The notes under the pieces were generated by a model. The model was given only the letters and a program-made list of their open reading frames with translations. It made no database searches and was not told where the DNA came from. From positions 35,005,576-35,069,575 of the forward strand of contig CM022672.1 of the NCBI GenBank assembly GCA_012295275.1: a stretch of 64,000 bases of DNA, read 5' to 3'. Origin of the DNA: Chrysomallon squamiferum. Lineage: Eukaryota; Mollusca; Gastropoda; Neomphalida; Peltospiridae. The position numbers and the translations under genes were made by a program. Positions 48,209 through 62,063 of the stretch are shown piece after piece (the stretch's first letter is position 1; each line of letters starts with the position of its first letter).

Positions 48209-49929
48209 GAATTAAGTAAAGAGATATAGATTGAGATTTACTCATAGACGTTAACTGACCATCAGTAGATGTCAGCATGTTTCGATGGTTGAAAGAAAAG
48301 AGAAAGTGGAAGAATCTTGCTTCCAGAAGGCAGGACAGAGAGTTCAGGTTTATGGAGGAGAATCAGAATCTTGACACAAATGATGATCATATTTATGAAG
48401 AGATTTCTGATCTGCATTTTCAGCTTCATGAGAAATTAGAGGCAAACCGTCATATGAAGGAAGAATTTCAACATCAGGATGGACCTTACATGGTCGTAGA
48501 TATTGTTGAGTCAACTACTTGTCCAAAACATTTTCATGAATCAGTGAATAAATCTAATCATGGGTGCTACAGTCAGCATAATTCATCCGTGTGTGGCAGT
48601 TCAGAAGAGTATTCGAGTGGTGTGGGTACGGCATATGATTTGGCTAATTGGTATAAGCCAGTGGATGATAAAAGTTCACCTGAAATGGGTGCCCACTACC
48701 AGCCATCAAGCAGTGACACAGGCTGTGAATTTGACATCAGTTATGAGTCCCAGTTGTCAAGAACTGAACACAACTTGGCTCAGCAATGTAGAGCAAGGGA
48801 CACAGTGGGACAGCAGACATCAGCCATGACATCACTGACACGTGACATGATGTCTGACAGATATTTTCACAACAGTGGTTACAACAGTCCTAGATTAACA
48901 GTTAACAGGATGAGCAGATGCGACCTTGAACGACCGTCTGGCATTTGTAATACGTGCAGTTGTCGTAACAGTGCTAATCAAACTGACCACAGTGTTGGTG
49001 ATGAAACACACTGTTGTGCCTGTTGTGCCTGTTGTGCTTCAGTTCACTGTCGATGTCACTGTTCATCTCATCACAAACAAACTGTCTGTGACTCAGGCCA
49101 GGCTAGAATTCCTTATAAAGTTACATTCCAGAAACCCAGACCTCACATCACTTTCAGTCAAAAACCTTGTAGACAAGAGAGGGATTTGAGCTCAGGATCG
49201 TGTAAATCTGAAAGTAGTGCACTGAGGACTGAAGTACAGATGAACAAACATAATTACAGTAATGAAAGCATGGTTGATTGCAGACTTACTTGTTCTAGAC
49301 AAAGAACTAATTCTGTAGGACATCTATACAACACAAGACAGTGTGATTCAATAATGAAAAGACAGATGAACAAACATAATTATTATGTGAATGAAAGCAT
49401 GACAGACTGCAGACTTACTGATCCTAGACAAAGAACTGATTATTTTGAACAACTGAGTAACACAAGAGAGTGTAAATCTAAAACTAGTCCATTGAGGACC
49501 GGACAAAACGACACACATAATTATTACATGAATGAAAGCATGGCAGACTGCAGACTTACTAATCCTAGACAAAGAATTGAACAAGTAAATAACACAAGAC
49601 AGTGTAAATCTAAAACTAGTCCACTGAGGACAGAAGGACTGACAGACAGACATATTTATAGTAATGAAAGCATGGCTGTCTGCAGACTTAGTTATCTTAG
49701 ACAAAGAATTGAACAACTAAATAACACAAGACAGCGTAGTTCACTAATGACAGAAGGACAGAGAGACAAACACAATTATTACATTAATGAAAACACATCT
49801 GAGTGCAAACATACTTGTTTTAGACGAAGAACTGATTCAGTTGAGCAACTTGGTAACACAGGTAACAAACAAAGCATGGTTACACAGCCTGGTGCACCTG
49901 TGTTTGAACTTTTCATCTGACTGCATGAG
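48209..49929 (+). CDS. Gene C main exon: unrecognised 547-residue protein with YxN repeats
   Basis: The coding part is 48277-49920, in an exon with acceptor tttttcag at 48208 and donor gtaatt at 49930. The protein starts MFRWLKEKRKWKNLASRRQD (basic). It has a tyrosine motif HIYEEI near residue 40, a cysteine-rich cluster at about residues 245-265 (HCCACCACCASVHCRCHC), and five imperfect repeats of 40-46 residues from about 322 to 537. Their core is KHNYY-x-NES-M-x-DCRL and RQR, and the later repeats end NNTRQCKSKTSPLRT. Three repeats have Y-V/M/I-N-E, which fits the Grb2 SH2 ligand YxN. No signal peptide, membrane span or catalytic motif is seen. I do not recognise a family. A cytosolic phosphotyrosine scaffold is only a hypothesis. 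Confidence 0.8.
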
Positions 49930-50606
49930 GTAATTACTTTATAACTAAGTAATTGACTATCCAAAATTACACAGTTACAAAGAATTTTAAAAAAAATTTC
50001 AAAATGTAGTTTGAATTATTTAATAAGTATACAGTAATTCAAATAAAATAATAACCTTAAAAAAATGATGTTGGCATTTTATAAACATAAGGGTTGGAAC
50101 ATTCTGAGATAATAATTAATCAAAGTGTAAAAATTAAATGACATGTAGGACATTATAATCAATTTTCAGTTTATATCGGCATGTTTAATAGTGACAAGCC
50201 ATGACAGCTGACTTTGTTCAACTATGCAGAAATTCAGTCCATAGTAAATTTAAGTTTTTCATTTCTTTTTCTAAGACTAAGACTATATACATGGCAGAGC
50301 AACAGTCACATACAATTTAAAAAATATATTTTTACTTGTAATCTATTTTATTTATTTCTGTAATTCAGATCTGGCAGATTTACCACAGAGACTTTTCAAA
50401 GAGTGAAAAAGCTTTCAGTTTTATTTTGAAACCAAATCAATTCATTTTGCTTAAGATTGTTCAGATTTATTTTTTAGGCACCCATTCCATTTTTCTTTCA
50501 CAAAGAGCATAGCACTGATATTTTAACAAAGAAATAGATAAAAATAAAATACTTGGTTATTGTTTTTAAAATGAACTGTTAATATTATTATTTATTTATT
50601 TTGCAG

Positions 50607-50683
50607 GTTTGTCTTAGATCTCAATACAGCTCTGTTGAAACCACAGTCAGTGCACTATAACTGCAGCATATAGAGATGAACAC

Positions 50684-50717
<34 letters not shown>

Positions 50718-50835
50718 GGTGCCTACAGAACCAGTCTCTATGAATACACAAATAACTATGTCATCGACCAAATAGATGTTTGATTCATCTTCTGTAAACT
50801 TTGATTCAAACAATAAAGTTATAGTTGTCATTTTT
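50607..50835 (+). other. 3' untranslated exon of gene C with polyadenylation signal
   Basis: Acceptor ttttgcag at 50606. The exon has a (GAT)n run (50689-50712) and AATAAA at 50812-50817. The stop codon at 49918-49920 is only nine bases before the last exon junction, so the 3' intron should not trigger nonsense-mediated decay. Confidence 0.6.
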
Positions 50836-51506
50836 TTTTTCTAGTTTTCATTTTCTAAAAATAATTGTGATCTTTGGGAGGATATAGATATGTATCCCTG
50901 TGCGATTTATTTGCATTTTTTAAAGATTTGATTCAAACAGAAAATATTTTTAATTTTTTTTTATTTTCTCAGTATGTGGATATGTTTGTTATTACTTTGA
51001 AAATCTGACATAGATTACATTTTTTTTTTTTTTTTACTTTATTACTTTGACATAGATACAAATCATATTTGTTGGACTTTGAAATCCAACATAGATCTAT
51101 GTTTCTTTTTTTTTCATTTTTTTTTACCTGGGCATCTGACATAGATAGATGTTTGTTTTGTATTTTCTTACACTGGAATGTGACATAGATGAATGTGTGC
51201 CTGTTTTATGATTTTTTATTCAGTTCTTAAACATTTTTTATATATTTTTTATTCAATTCTGCATGTTATTAAACGGTAGTATTTGAAAGACTGGGTCTTA
51301 TATTGATATACTGAACTAACAAATTGTGTTTTATATATAAATATATATATATAAAAAAAAAAAAATCATATAAAAAGACTTGATTAAAGTGAAGTGAAAG
51401 TATTTTTGTTACACCTACTAATCCATATCTGATTAGCAATTTTGTGTGAAAGATAATTCACCAAAAAAAGTTTGTGCCATATGTAGGTTTTTGTATTTAA
51501 ATATTA

Positions 51507-51742
51507 TATATTTTATGTTTCATTTTATTACTGTATACTGTATGTCATCATTAACATATGTTTATAGGATACATCTATATCAGAAGTTACAGTATTCTTT
51601 ACTTTGTTTTATTAATGTTTGTTATATATTTTATGTTTCATTTTATTACTGTATACTGTATGTCATCATTAACATATGTTTATAGGATATCTATATCAGA
51701 AGTTATGGTATTCTTTACTTTGTTTTATTAATGTTTGTTCAC
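51507..51742. repeat. 118-bp tandem duplication
   Basis: Two copies starting near 51507 and 51625, sharing 'ttttatgtttcattttatta' and 'catcattaacatatgtttat' with only two or three differences. Confidence 0.9.
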
Positions 51743-52819
51743 TGGACAAATTACCAGAGGTCATTTGTTTTATTACTGTTCTCTGATTGGTTTAAGTACT
51801 TAACATTTTAATTTTTTTATTATTTTTTTTTTAAATGTTTTAATTTAATATACCTCCATTATTAATTACTTACCACAAGTTCTGGTATTCTGTATTATTT
51901 TGTGTTTTATAAATATACTTTCATTTGGAAAATCTTTGCCTAAATCATCATATTTGTTCTCATTTATAGTTATTACTGTATTCACAATTCTTAAATAGTA
52001 AATTCTTACTTAGAAAATTTAAAAAGTAAATTTAACAAATATAATCATAATTATAAAAAATTCTAATAGCTCAGTCTGAATAGACTTTAAACAGGGTTTT
52101 CAGACCAGTTCATTCACTGAATTTTCTAGAAGAAAATTATAAAATTAGTAAAGATGACTTTCTAATACTAATATAAATATTGTTTTTAATATGTATTTTG
52201 TTTAAGTTTCAATATAATTAAAATAATTTTTTTAAATATATCCTCTCTTTTCTATTAAATATCAAATTTTACTATTACTTTGGGTATATTTGTTTATGAA
52301 AATCCATCTAATCATATCTATAAACATTATTAAACATTTAGAATCATTTCTCAAATGGAATTTTAGAAACATTTTTGAAACTATTTTTAATTAAGGATTC
52401 TATTGAAATTTTCCAAATACTATCTTTATTATGTAAAGTCTTTTTGATATATGTTTTTGATGTGTTTTCTTGTTCCAATAAATATTTCAATTTATTACAA
52501 GTTATGTTTTTAATTATATGTATTTAGCTAGAGTTATCAGACTTGAAAATATCATTGTAAGATGAGACATATTTTTGTTAGTGAAAAACATTATTTTTCT
52601 CAATCATAATTTGTCACCTGGGTGTCATCTGGTTTGTTTACTAAGGTCCATACATTATGTTCTGTTTTCCAATTATGTCTTCATATATTTTAATATTACA
52701 TTCTTATGCTGTTTACTGGCCTTTTGAAGTCTTTTTTTTTGTGTGCATTATATTCCTGTTTTTGCAATGTTCTCTGTTTTCTGTGTAATTTCTTCTCAGA
52801 GTCCACACAGAGTACCAAA

Positions 52820-52992
52820 TCTCATCTTCTCATCTGATTTCATATCATCTCATTTCATCATCTTATCTCACCTCATTGTCTCATCTCATCTCACAGTCAT
52901 GTCATCTCATGATTTCATCATCTCATATCTCATTCATCTCATATGATCATCTCATCTCCTCTCATCTCATCATCTCATATCTCATCATCTCA
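52820..52992. repeat. Degenerate (TCATCTCA)n array
   Basis: Irregular repeats of tcatctcat with interspersed variants over about 170 bases. Confidence 0.9.
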
Positions 52993-55051
52993 TGAATTTC
53001 CAAAACTTTCCAAGACTTTCCGAACTATGAGCAACTAAACATATTAAATTTTGGTGGACCAAAAACAAGAGATGATATTCATGATGGTCTTTAGGGGTTG
53101 TTTTTGAACAAATTATATGAAACTTACCTATGCAAAAGTACTATCAAATTAGTTTTATAAATTGATCTTTAGTTAACATGCAGACATAACAGATATAGAC
53201 ATAATAAAAAAAAAAAGAAAAAAAGCGATAGTCAATCAACAAATGGCTTTCTCATATTTTTGTTTGTTAATAATTCTCTCTCTCATACTCAGAAAATAAG
53301 GCAATGCTAATACACAAAACATATTTAATTTTGATTACATTTTGTAAACACATAAACATTTTAATTATTTGTATTATAGTTTTTACTATGATGATTATCA
53401 TTATTATATTTTTTATTATTATTATTATTATTACAAACTAATATTATGTTACCAAAGAACCTTTTTATAGTAATATTTAATTTCATTTTTGGTTATACAT
53501 GTTTAAATAAAAACAGCGAACAGAAATACGTATTGTTATATTGCACACAAGTGTATCTTATTAAACAACCATATTGGAACAAAAAATTAAAAAGAAATAT
53601 TGTAAATACACTTATTTTGTTTAATAATTTTACAGCAATATTTATTAAAGAACCACATGTAACAAAAAAATTTAAATAAAATAATTTAAATATGTTTATT
53701 TTGTTATATAATTTTAACAGTAAAAGCAGTATTTTCTATTTTACATTAAACTCTACACAGTTTTTGTCTTGCTAAATACCTATGTAGCAAAAATAACATA
53801 TTGAGCTAATGCACACGAAACACATATATCAGGGTACCACCTTTTAAAAAAAAACATTTTATAACAGACTAGAACACCATTAAAATCATTGTATATATTT
53901 TTATTATGTTTTTCGAAATATTTGTTTTCCCAAAGAAAGAGGTGAAGTTACAAGGATGAAGACAAGAATACTATGTCTACCAATCTGGTGTAACTCTCAT
54001 CATATTAAAACTGATAATAAATGTGTTTATTAAAAGATATGAGCAAATAATGAAATAGTATTTTTAAAAGATCTGTTTACAAATGACAGATGGCTTACAC
54101 ACAGGATTTAGTAAAAAAAAAAAAAAAAAAACAACAAAAAAAACAACAAAATATACAACTTTACATCACCATTTTCAGCTTACAATGGCTTGATGTTGAC
54201 AGTTAAAAAATATTAAAAAGTTTCTTTACATACAGATCAAGACCAGGAATTCAGAAGTGTCTACAATGACTGTTTAAAACAGATGTTTGTAAAATAGAAA
54301 CTACTTCAAAACATAAAATAAATGATAAAAATAAAATGGCATTTTTTTTATACAGAATTCTATGAGAAGTGGTGGAAGAATAACTATCTTCTTCCATTCA
54401 AGCTAATTGCAGTCACAGAGCTCAGATATTTTCAGAACAATATCTTGTAATATATCTTGACAAGAAATAATCATTTCGTATTATATGGTATAAAAGACTC
54501 AGATAAATGTGAATTCTATCATATGTTTAGTGAGGATTTAATGCACATTTGTTTGGTTATGTAAACGTGTTCAGACATTCTGGAACACTGTTACAAACTG
54601 GATGTCTTCGAGAACAAAGTGAGGCTTTAAATGGATGCACAGACAATACTTTTGGGCAAACAAATTATTCTGAAAAAGATAATATAATCAATTTCACATT
54701 GTTTATATGCAATTCATATATAAATCAAGATGCAAACACAATAACTAACTTTAACTGGGTTCCACAATATCCAAAAATGCATTATTATACAGATAAGTAT
54801 ATATATGTAAGATAAATAATGTAACAGTTAAAACTGAAGAAAAATGGAATATTTGGATAAAATTGTTTGTATGAAATGTAAATATGTCACAATTATTTAG
54901 GGATAGAAAAATGGAAAAATATGCAAATAATTTATTTCTTTTTCTCTTTTATTGTTTCCATTTTATACTATAACATACATTTTGTATTTATACGATAAAT
55001 ATTTAAAAATCTATAGAACATATTTCTTTCTTTTTTTCTTTTTATTTTTTA

Positions 55052-55100
<49 letters not shown>

Positions 55101-55199
55101 TTTTACGTTTTTGTATGATTTGGATACTTCTGTATTTTAGCATGTATTAGTTAAACTGCTTTTCATACTTTATATTCTGTGGTAAATAATAAAATAAAA

Positions 55200-55230
<31 letters not shown>

Positions 55231-56874
55231 ACTAAAATAAATAAATATATATATATATATATATTTGTTTTTAATAAACTTGGCATTTCGATGACTTAAA
55301 ATAACTACTCTTAATAAAATACTGTTATACAAGTTAATAAAACATCTAGACACACCAATGTGTTGAAAAATTAAACAGACGTGACTACATCAAGAACATT
55401 TTTGAAGAGGTTTTATAATGTCATTATTTTATTTTATAATATTTTTCTTTATTTATTTATCTGTTTATTGTTCTGTAGATATTAAGAAAAAATCACAAGA
55501 GTGACATTCAGTTTGGAAGAATCAAATCTGTGTCCACACGTGCAAGAAACGAATATCTGCGGCAATGAAAACGAAAAAGTCAGTTTACTATCCATTCTGT
55601 GAAAAACCCTGAACAAGGACGTAATTCAACAGAAAAAATTAATTCTCTATCACATTGGAAAACCGTTTCAGGTCTTACGTTCAGTGAGTTGAAGTTATAT
55701 AAATACACACCTTTTTTCTCACAACATACTTTTAAAAAAAAAAAATTTCGACGCAAATATAAAATCATTACAGCATTTCTGAAAGTACGCCTGAATTAGA
55801 CATTTTTCAAGAAGGTTCCAACGTTTCCCTTGAACGCCGTGACATTCTTTTTAATCTCCGTGTCTTGTTTTTCTCTCTGATGCTGTATGGAAGAAAACAG
55901 AACTGAAATCGATTCTTAAGAAATGAAAATAAAACCAACCACCGATTACAATCCGTAAGAAATCAGAGAATTCGCTTCCAAGTTGGAAAGCCATCACCGA
56001 CTTGATTGAAAACTGAAACACAAAGTCTGCAATATCTTCTCGGAGAGTTAATTAACATAATAAAAATAGTCGTCTTATTTTGCTCGTATATCCATTATCT
56101 CGTTTCTGTCCTTGAATTGCAGATGTGTCATTTCAAGCTGGTGGTAACACTTCCCAAAAAGGTCATTCGGGCCACGTCAATCCTTTCAAAACCTCTTCGT
56201 CTGCTTTTTGTCACTGTAGCTCTGGTCCAGCAGACGTAGCTTGCAACGTCCAGCCAATCAGAATCGTCTATGAATAAAACGTCATCCCATATGACGTTGC
56301 TCAAGTTCGTGTGCACATTAAGACAAGACTGGAGATTATGTGTAGGGAAGGTGCCCGAAATTGCATGTTAAAACTGTGTTATCTTTGTCAACAAAAGGAA
56401 TAATGAACGAAAGAAACAAAAATAAATTTATTTTAGATATTCTTGTTATTTTATTAATTCGTAGAAATTAACATCGTTATATGCCTTTTGCATTAATTTA
56501 TTTTTTAAAATAAAACGAAAAAACAGCAAAAAATGTTTCAAGGTTTTTTTTTGTTGTTTTTTTTGCTCACGTTTCATGTACATTATGTACTTATATAAGT
56601 GTTTCATGTGCATTAGTTAAATATTTTTAAAAAATACACTGCTTACTACTTTGAACTGACTACTATAACTCTGATCATTACAATAACGTAATACACTAAT
56701 ATTACTACTGTTGTATATTTGTTTACAAGTTAACCTTCTGTTATAAAACATTATAGATATTATTAAACATTGCTATGTTTAAGATAGACTGCGAAGGTAA
56801 TAATGACACGACTGAGCGCGCCTTTGCCGAGCTGCGGGCTGTTGAATATAAGCAGGTTAAGCTTGGTATTATTA

Positions 56875-57402
56875 CAGTGGAATCTCGTGTTACGAACGCC
56901 TCGAAGCACGAACAAATCGGGTTACGAAACGTGATCTTGAGCAATTTTTTTCTCGATTTACGAATAATGTCCCGAGTTACGAACTGCAGAGAAACGCCAC
57001 TACACGTTTTCTTTTGAAGTCTGTTTTGACGTCAACATGTAGTAAAGATAAGAATAGATGTTTACGTCAGAACCGAGCTCAAATTAAGGATTATAGGTTT
57101 GTACTCTAGCAAATATATATCACGAAGTAGGGCCTTTAGTCTTCAATACGCAGTTGCAGCTCATATATATATATATATATATTTTTTTATCATACTCTAT
57201 CCAATATGGCGCCCAAGAAAACACAAAGTGAAATCGAAAGTACTGGTGGAGAGTAAAACGTACGACAGTAAAGGTCAAGTAAGAAATAATTGCAAAACAG
57301 GAGAGTAGCGTTTCTGTGTCTGACATCGCTTTGGTTTACGTACAATTCAGTTTACGAACCGAGTTCTGGAAAGAATTAAGTTCGTAACCCGAGGTTCCAC
57401 TG
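56875..57402. mobile_element. Tigger/pogo-like element, internally deleted
   Basis: Ends CAGTGGAATCTCGTGTTACG and (reverse complement of the right end) CAGTGGAACCTCGGGTTACG, flanked by TA on both sides, as for Tc1/mariner-superfamily insertions. Inside, 'ATGGCGCCCAAGAAAACACA' reads MAPKKTQSEIESTGGE, like the start of pogo-type transposases. Further on, GESSVSVSDIALVY resembles their CENP-B-like helix-turn-helix. The frames are broken and the catalytic part is missing, so it is a dead deletion derivative. Confidence 0.8.
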
Positions 57403-57494
57403 TATTTTTATGTTTGTTTATATATATACATACATATATTATAAATTGTACAAATATAAATAATACAGAAATGTATTACTCTTTGTAGTGATTT

Positions 57495-57615
<121 letters not shown>

Positions 57616-58076
57616 CATCTGTCTTCCATTTTGTTTCCAAAACTAAACGAGGTTATTTCGGGCACCTTCCTTACTTCAGAATATTTTGTCTTGATGTGCA
57701 CTCGAACTTCCGCTACGTCACACTGCATGACACGTCATCCAGAGGGCGATTCTTATTGGCTGGACTTTGTAAGCTGCTTATGTCAAGGTCACAAGTACAG
57801 CAGCAAGGAGGAAACAAAAAAATACGAGGCACCTGAGAAATCTACAATTTAGACATAGTTCCAGAAATGAAAAGGTGCTGAATGAAAAGTATCCAGCAGA
57901 AGAGGTTTGATTTACTTTTTGAATTGTGGAAGAACAAAGACAATAAATGTGAAACTATTTCAAGATTATGGAGCAGTTCCTACAAGACCAGAGAGAGCGC
58001 AAAAGGAAATATTTGATAGCTTGGTGACATATTTGGATCGCAGGTCAAAACTTGATAATATTTTTTAGTTTTCATG

Positions 58077-58079
<3 letters not shown>

Positions 58080-58130
<51 letters not shown>
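58080..58130. repeat. (TAA)n microsatellite
   Basis: Uninterrupted AAT repeats. Further AAT/TTA arrays lie at 58240-58275, 58743-58805, 59030-59150 and 59605-59656. Confidence 0.95.
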
Positions 58131-58237
58131 GACAACAACAATGATAATGTGATTATATTAGATCAGTTATGACTAGTACCCATTTTTATTTAAAGGATTT
58201 TACAGATATTCTTATTTTATTAATTTTTGCATGTCTC

Positions 58238-58277
<40 letters not shown>

Positions 58278-58295
58278 TTATTAGTATTATTCCAG

Positions 58296-58517
58296 GCGCT
58301 CATGGAAAAAATGCCAATTTATTTGCTGGTAAAGAGTTCAGATATGGCGGAAATGAAGGTCTGTGTCCAACGAAAGAAAAAAGAAAAAATTGGAAAATTC
58401 TCACAGACTCTTGAACACCGTCACGAACTGAAGTATAAGCTGAAACTACAGAAATACTTTGAAGAACTTTCAAATAGTTCAAGACTGGATGTGAGAGTAA
58501 AATCAGAAATGTTATGA
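58296..58517 (+). other. Coding-like stretch, not recognised
   Basis: After 'ttattccag' a frame is open for 74 codons to TGA and reads ALMEKMPIYLLVKSSDMAEM, then charged KKKEKIGKF and HRHELKYKLKLQKYFEELSN. It is lysine-rich and helical in character. Just upstream (57960-58020) another short stretch reads KIMEQFLQDQRERKRK. Both may be pieces of a decayed gene or retrocopy. No family is assigned. Confidence 0.3.
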
Positions 58518-58519
58518 TC

Positions 58520-59088
58520 ACATTGGTGATATCAGTTGTACCACAAGCCGAAACGAGATTTCAAATAGACAGTTGCAGTGATATATTTTTATTTCTTGTT
58601 GTTGTTCTTTTTTTTTTCATAAAAAATTTCTGTGTTCACTTGTGGTCTTATTATCTTCAGTATTTTTTACGACGTCAACAGCGGAAATGTGACCATAAAA
58701 TGTGTACAATAATAATGAAAACTGCAACAATGCAACTGCGACATAATAATAATAATAATAATAATAAAAATAAAAATAATAATAATAATAATAATAATTA
58801 TAATAATACAATAAGTATGCCCGATTCCAAGTACATTAGTGCGGCAAATTCTATACAAAACCCTGCTTAATATTTAATATTTAATGTATTGGAATAAAAT
58901 TGCCCGTCCCTGCAAAGTTAATTTTTTATGTGAAAGTAAAATCAATAGATTCTATGATTAGGGAATGAACTTCGTTTCATTTTGATCTCAACAACAAAAA
59001 AAATATTTATTTAGTTTCTAATATTGATGTTATTATTATTATTTATTTATTTATTTATTATCATTATTATTATTATTATTATTATTAT

Positions 59089-59131
<43 letters not shown>

Positions 59132-59605
59132 GTTATTATTATTATTATTTAATTGAGTAATAATGACAATGAAAAGATTTTAATTATTTCTTCACTACAG
59201 AATGTTTCGTCTGCCTTTCAGTCGGCCGCAGATCGTGAAATTAAAACATTTGACCAGCCTCGAACTGGATTACTTGTCTCGTGACGTATTTACTGGTGAC
59301 ACAGCTTAAATACTAACCCGCCTTAATAAATAAATAAATAATAAACATTCATCCGTGAAATATAACTGATAAAGGAAAAAAGAAAACTGAATTAGGTTTT
59401 TCTGTAATAACGTAATATTAATTAAAAGTGACAAGATCAAGTCTAGCGTTAGACTTTTCATACAACGCTTAAAACGTTTATGGTTAATGTTAGGAAAAGC
59501 TTTTATTTCAAAACATCTAGTTGTTAAAAGTTATGATGAGTGTTAGAACAAAACTGTTAACGGTGTTATTGTGCGAGTTGGTTTTTTCCCTGTTGTCATT
59601 ATTAC

Positions 59606-59657
<52 letters not shown>

Positions 59658-60003
59658 TCAATTGATATTGCTGTCGTTGGCGTCTTGTAGTGACTGCTGT
59701 CTCACTGTTATTTCTAACTGAGATTTCTAACCTGCAGTGTTTTCTCTTTCTAATGATATTACTAAGACGTGTCAGTGTGCTACGGGTATGAAGAGACTTT
59801 ATTTTTATGCATGGTCTATTTAAAGAGGGAAGAAGAAAATATTTAGTTTTCTCTTTGATATATTAAACGTCAGTCAGAAACAGATAAAAATACAATCAAA
59901 ATGGACCTACATTCGCCATAATATTACAGATTATTCAAAACTCTGGTTAACTGATTTTAGTGTTTATTTAATTATAATCAATTAAATAATAAGAATTTAT
60001 TAC
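58520..60003. other. Non-coding, microsatellite-rich DNA downstream of gene D
   Basis: TTA/AAT arrays and AT-rich sequence. I searched by eye for a transmembrane or 3' exon of gene D on the minus strand and saw none. Confidence 0.55.
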
Positions 60004-61055
60004 AAGTGGACCATCAAGAAGTGAAATGTGAGAAATTGAAACATTAAATGTCAAAAGCTTTCCAGAAAAACTAGCTGGGACTATAGTAAGTTGTAAAGAG
60101 CAGGTTGTTTGAATCTCTCCAGATGAACACGGTGATGCATTAGTGTGAACTTCACTTTCCTCTGTAGGCATAGTCTGTTGTAACCCATCAGAAAGCTACA
60201 AAACACACACAGTGTATGTCTACATTAAAACAAATAATAACAGTTAAAACAAAAAATTAAAAATAGGGGAAAAAAAGAAGAAAAAAAAAGAAAGAAAAAA
60301 GAAAAGGAAAAATAACATCAAATGTTTTTTATTTTCATTTATTATTATTATTATTATTGAAAATGCATTGCTAATAATTTCGAAAATTGTGAATAAATTT
60401 TAATGTGACTGTTAGAAAATAATTCGCAAAATGTACTTTATATATTTCCAATGTTTTTGTTCTTTAAAGACTTTGCCATGAAATTTTAATTAATAAAAAA
60501 GTATAGCAAGAAGAAAGCTACTTTGGAAAATCTATCTGAGTCCTGTCTTTTTTCTTCTAGCATTGCCAGATAACATACACCTGCAGTCTTCTCTGTCTGT
60601 GATGATGTCAGGACAAAACGGAGAAAACATCAACATTCAAATGTTTTGTAACAGTATTATTTTTTCTGCTGTAACATATTACGTAAATGATAACAGAAAC
60701 TTTGAGAGACAAACCTTGACTAGGCTGACCTTCTGTAGTATTCAGTCTGCCAGCAATCGTTTCAGCAGCTGAATCGGTACATGTCCAAATTCCCTCATCG
60801 TCTGTAGGATTAAAGCTGTGAACAGATAGTGTGTACGTGTTACTGGTGGATGCAACAACTGAATATCCTGTGATCTCTATGTGGCAGTCGTTGATGTCAA
60901 ATGAGTTACCACACTGGACAACAACGAGTCCTTGAGGACGGATGAACTGTAGAGCACCTTCAACTGAGCCACTGATTACCTCACAGGTGATGTTGAAAGG
61001 AAGTGTTCTGAAAGCCCTGCCGGCTGTAACTCTCATTTGTGTTACAACTGCGATT

Positions 61056-61097
<42 letters not shown>

Positions 61098-62003
61098 AAT
61101 AATAATAATAGTAAAAAAAAAAAAATTAAAATTTAAAAAATTTAAATTAAAATTTAAAATTTCTTTTGTTGTAATTAAAATATTTTAAAACAAGAAATAC
61201 TGCCGCTGTACGTACTGCTGTCTTTTTGTTAAGTTTAAGAAGGTTTCATTTGTCACCATTCTGCTCACATATAAAATAAATATTTAACAAACCCAATAGC
61301 CTTCGCAAAACTTTCGAAAGTTTGTAAAGTGGAGTGTATCTTAATAAATCAATTCAGAAATACAGTCTCATGTATTTATCACGTAAGTGATTTTATTCAG
61401 ACTTAATTTTCATTATTATTTGATTAATTTATTGTTCTTACAGTTTCCATAGAAACTGACTGATTTACTTATTAAGAAAGCAAATCCTAGTTATAGAAGT
61501 AATGGTCATAAGGAATAACTACACCAAAACAAGCCCAAATTATTCAAAATTTAAATGGATTGATGACAAGATAATTCTGTAGCGATATGAAAAAGTTATA
61601 CATAATCTGCAAAATAAACTGTCCGAATCAATAAAAATTTGTTATAATAGTAATTAATATTCAATAAAAATAATTGTTCTTCTTATTTTTAGGTTTTTCT
61701 TTCAGATTACCCGTTTCATTCTTTATATTATTTTTGTTTTACATTTTTTTTTTTTTTTTTATAATGTAAGAAAAATCTGTAGAATAATACATAACATAAT
61801 GAACGCATACTTGTCTTTTCTTTTTATAACTTTCATGAAACTTTTTATTTCTGCCAAACGTCTGATAACTGAGTATATTTAATATAGATGATTCCAGTTC
61901 AACATGCTGTTGTCCAAATGACAGCAACAACTTTAATAATAATACAACTCACCTAAGGTTAAAAATATTGTTATTTTTTGTTTGTTTATTTATTTATTTA
62001 TTA

Positions 62004-62063
<60 letters not shown>

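Larger units (their letters stand above)
50840..55440. other. AT-rich non-coding DNA
   Basis: No gene supported. Repeats include a 118-base tandem duplication, an array of TCATC/TCTCA words and (TTA)n at 55058-55096 with (AAAT)n at 55190-55240. Short open frames here have no domain resemblance. Confidence 0.7.

Noticed and set aside
48560-49716. Other open frames on both strands within gene C
   Set aside because: Shadows of the 547-codon frame, caused by its repetitive sequence.
54549-54815. 88-codon open frame
   Set aside because: No start context, no domain resemblance and AT-rich composition equal to its surroundings.
55580-55799. Overlapping open frames on both strands near 55.6 kb
   Set aside because: Neither shows a domain, splice support or similarity to other parts of the window.
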